This document shows, piece after piece, positions 62,779 to 64,000 of a stretch of DNA of 64,000 nucleotides. Below the pieces are notes generated by a model. It searched no databases and had not been told where the DNA came from. It saw only the letters and a program-made list of their open reading frames with translations. Source of the stretch: Rhizobiales bacterium Y(2018) (GTDB taxonomy: Bacteria > Pseudomonadota > Alphaproteobacteria > Rhizobiales > Aestuariivirgaceae); contig SCPD01000015.1 of the NCBI GenBank assembly GCA_005502925.1, positions 62,001-126,000 of the forward strand. The letters are read 5' to 3'. Both the position numbers and the translations under genes were made by a program. The first letter of the stretch is position 1. Every line of letters starts with the position of its first letter.

Positions 62779-63030
62779 ATGAACAAACTTACTTTGGCCG
62801 CACTGAGCCTCGCCACGGCTCTCGCCTTCACGGCGCCGGCCCTCACGGTGACCCCGGTGCAGGCGGCGACCACGACCGCCGTCACCCAGGCGCCGGCCAA
62901 GGCGAAGACCGCCGCGGCCACCAAGACCTCGGCGACGATGAAGACCACCAAGCACAAGGTGACCAAGCACAAGAAGCTCTGCAAGGACACCAAGACGCAC
63001 AAGTGCCCGGTGACCAAGAAGAAGAAATAA
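62779..63030 (+). CDS. Lysine-rich secreted small protein
   Basis: An 83-residue exported protein. The signal peptide MNKLTLAALSLATALAFTAP ends near VQA. The mature part (about 54 residues) is a repetitive, strongly basic K/T/A tract (AKAKTAAATKTSATMKTTKH) ending with two cysteines and KKKK. AAGGA precedes the start by 7 bp. Net charge is very high, so it may bind acidic polymers (LPS, DNA, exopolysaccharide). I do not recognise a family. A hairpin follows the stop. Confidence 0.65.
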   Translation: MNKLTLAALSLATALAFTAPALTVTPVQAATTTAVTQAPAKAKTAAATKTSATMKTTKHKVTKHKKLCKDTKTHKCPVTKKKK

Positions 63031-63045
63031 CGAGGACGGCGACGA

Positions 63046-63070
63046 GCGCGCGATCACAAAGATCGCGCGC
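63046..63070 (+). terminator. GC-rich hairpin after the lysine-rich protein gene
   Basis: GCGCGCGATC (63046-63055), loop ACAAA, GATCGCGCGC (63061-63070): a perfect 10-bp stem without T tract, 16 bp after the stop. Confidence 0.55.
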
Positions 63071-63150
63071 CAACTCTGAGATCGGGCGGATCACCCTCAC
63101 CAAGGATTCACCCGGTCTCATTTCACGTTTCACTCTGACGAGGAGGTCTC

Positions 63151-63378
63151 ATGTCTGCTGCCGCTGCTGCCTTTCTCTGGTATGTCGTCGTTGCCGGTCC
63201 GCAAGGCGGTGTAACCGTGCTGCCGAGCCCCTTCGATCAGCAGGATCAGTGCCTCGCCGCCATCAAGGCCTTTGAGGCGACGAAGCCCGCCGCCAATTGG
63301 AGCCTGCAATGCATTCCGGCCGCCGCGGCGATCGGCGATGAGGAAGTGCCGGAAGACGGCGCGCCGGCCGAGCAGTAA
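63151..63378 (+). CDS. Small protein of unknown function
   Basis: A 75-residue protein with an N-terminal hydrophobic stretch (SAAAAAFLWYVVVAGPQGGV), two cysteines (QDQCLAAIKAFEATKPAANW; LQCIPAA) and an acidic end. The start at 63151 has GAGGAGG 8 bp upstream, a strong ribosome site. The C-x30-C layout around an AIKAFEA helix recalls small rhizobial periplasmic proteins. Function unknown. Convergent with the permease gene. Confidence 0.6.
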   Translation: MSAAAAAFLWYVVVAGPQGGVTVLPSPFDQQDQCLAAIKAFEATKPAANWSLQCIPAAAAIGDEEVPEDGAPAEQ

Positions 63379-63394
63379 GTACGACAGATTACGC

Positions 63395-64000
63395 TCAGCG
63401 CCGCTCTTCGCGTACGAAGGGTGTGCCGAGCGACGCCGGCTGGCCGGTGCGCGGTGAGCGCAGCAGAGCGGCCCAGATCATCACCGCGAGCGTGGCGACA
63501 TAAGGCGTCATCAGCATGAAATATTGCGGCACCTGGATGCCGGCGGCGGCGATGCGTGGAATGAGCGCCTCGATGCAGCCGAACAGCACAGCGCCGGCCA
63601 AGGCCCGCCAGGGCTGCCAGCGCGCGAAGATCACCAGCGCGATCGCGATCCAGCCGCGCCCGCCCGCCATGCCGTCGACCCAGATCTTGGCGACGCCGAC
63701 CGACAGATAAGCGCCCGCCAGCCCGATCAGCGCCGCGCCGCACAGCACCGCACCGAAACGATAGAGCCCGACATTCACGCCCGCGGCATCGGCGGCGTCC
63801 GGATTTTCTCCAACCGCCTTGAGCCTGAGTCCCAGAAGCGACCGGGTGGATACCCAGTGGAACGCGATGAAAATCACGATCGTCGCATAGAAGACCGCGT
63901 CCTGATGGAAGAGCAGACGCCCGAGGACCGGCAATTCGGACAAGGGCCACAGCGCAATGGGGTCCAGGCCGGAAATCGGCCGGTTCGTCCAGCCTTGCTG
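63395..64000 (-). CDS. ABC transporter permease, nucleoside/simple-sugar type (5' end cut by window)
   Basis: C-terminal 201 residues of an inner-membrane permease of the BmpA/NupQ-type (simple sugar, nucleoside or branched-chain amino-acid) family; the N-terminus lies beyond the right edge. Visible features are the cytoplasmic loop GLRLKAVGENPDAADAAGVN, VGLYRFGAVLCGAALIGLAG, GGRGWIAIALVIFARWQPWR and GIQVPQYFMLMTPYVATLAV. AVGENPxAADAAG is characteristic of this group. Partner genes would lie to the right. Confidence 0.87.
   Translation of the reverse strand, partial: QQGWTNRPISGLDPIALWPLSELPVLGRLLFHQDAVFYATIVIFIAFHWVSTRSLLGLRLKAVGENPDAADAAGVNVGLYRFGAVLCGAALIGLAGAYLSVGVAKIWVDGMAGGRGWIAIALVIFARWQPWRALAGAVLFGCIEALIPRIAAAGIQVPQYFMLMTPYVATLAVMIWAALLRSPRTGQPASLGTPFVREERR

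Overview
The window reads as a chromosomal segment of an alphaproteobacterium, most likely a Hyphomicrobiales (Rhizobiales) member. The evidence is a CtrA response regulator, a ChpT phosphotransferase and an EipA (DUF1134) protein close together, GANTC and GTTAAC elements in front of ctrA, an LdtR-type MarR regulator, GC-rich coding sequence, and many ABC importers. No rRNA, tRNA, CRISPR array, prophage or intact insertion sequence was found.

Layout. 0-2.4 kb: a truncated sugar-type ABC binding protein divergent from a PIG-L/LmbE deacetylase, then a GNAT acetyltransferase. 2.4-8.3 kb: a cell-cycle and envelope block (fliJ-like, ctrA, a LuxR-type regulator, chpT, cysQ, eipA, a membrane coiled-coil protein). 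8.4-12.5 kb: two tandem PAS-GGDEF diguanylate cyclases. 12.5-15.1 kb: small genes, a cold-shock protein and an LdtR-like regulator. 15.2-21.6 kb: an acyl-CoA synthetase, a large autotransporter and a divergent membrane HTH-TPR regulator. 21.6-29 kb: an EamA transporter, a GlxA-type regulator, a DddP-like M24 protein, a cysteine hydrolase, an orphan family-5 binding protein, an alpha/beta hydrolase and an IclR regulator, followed by a glycine-rich secreted protein.

30-41.5 kb (island A): a seven-gene operon (PotABCD-type importer, class III aminotransferase, two SDRs) divergent from an RpiR regulator plus glutaminase. Next to it is a second operon of a glutamine-synthetase-like ligase, an N-formylglutamate-amidohydrolase-like protein and a cysteine hydrolase. 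The same palindrome, ATGGA-N8-TCCAT, lies in both control regions, so the whole island is probably one RpiR regulon for import and gamma-glutamyl-type catabolism of an amine or amide whose identity is unknown. This is the strongest candidate here for an undescribed system.

41.7-52.3 kb (island B): an NtaA/DszA-type flavin monooxygenase and an IclR regulator face a nine-gene operon (SDR, binding protein, two permeases, ATPase, two SDRs, luciferase-like monooxygenase, flavin reductase). It looks like a second uptake-plus-oxidation pathway, again of unknown substrate.

52.4-56.2 kb: a complete sulfate/thiosulfate importer operon. 56.4-62.2 kb: a CoA-transferase/GNAT fusion, a membrane adenylate/guanylate cyclase and an OmpR-type two-component pair. 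62.4-63.4 kb: three small proteins, two of them clearly secreted. The window ends inside a nucleoside or simple-sugar ABC permease.

All functions are read from translated sequence and remembered family features. No database search was run.
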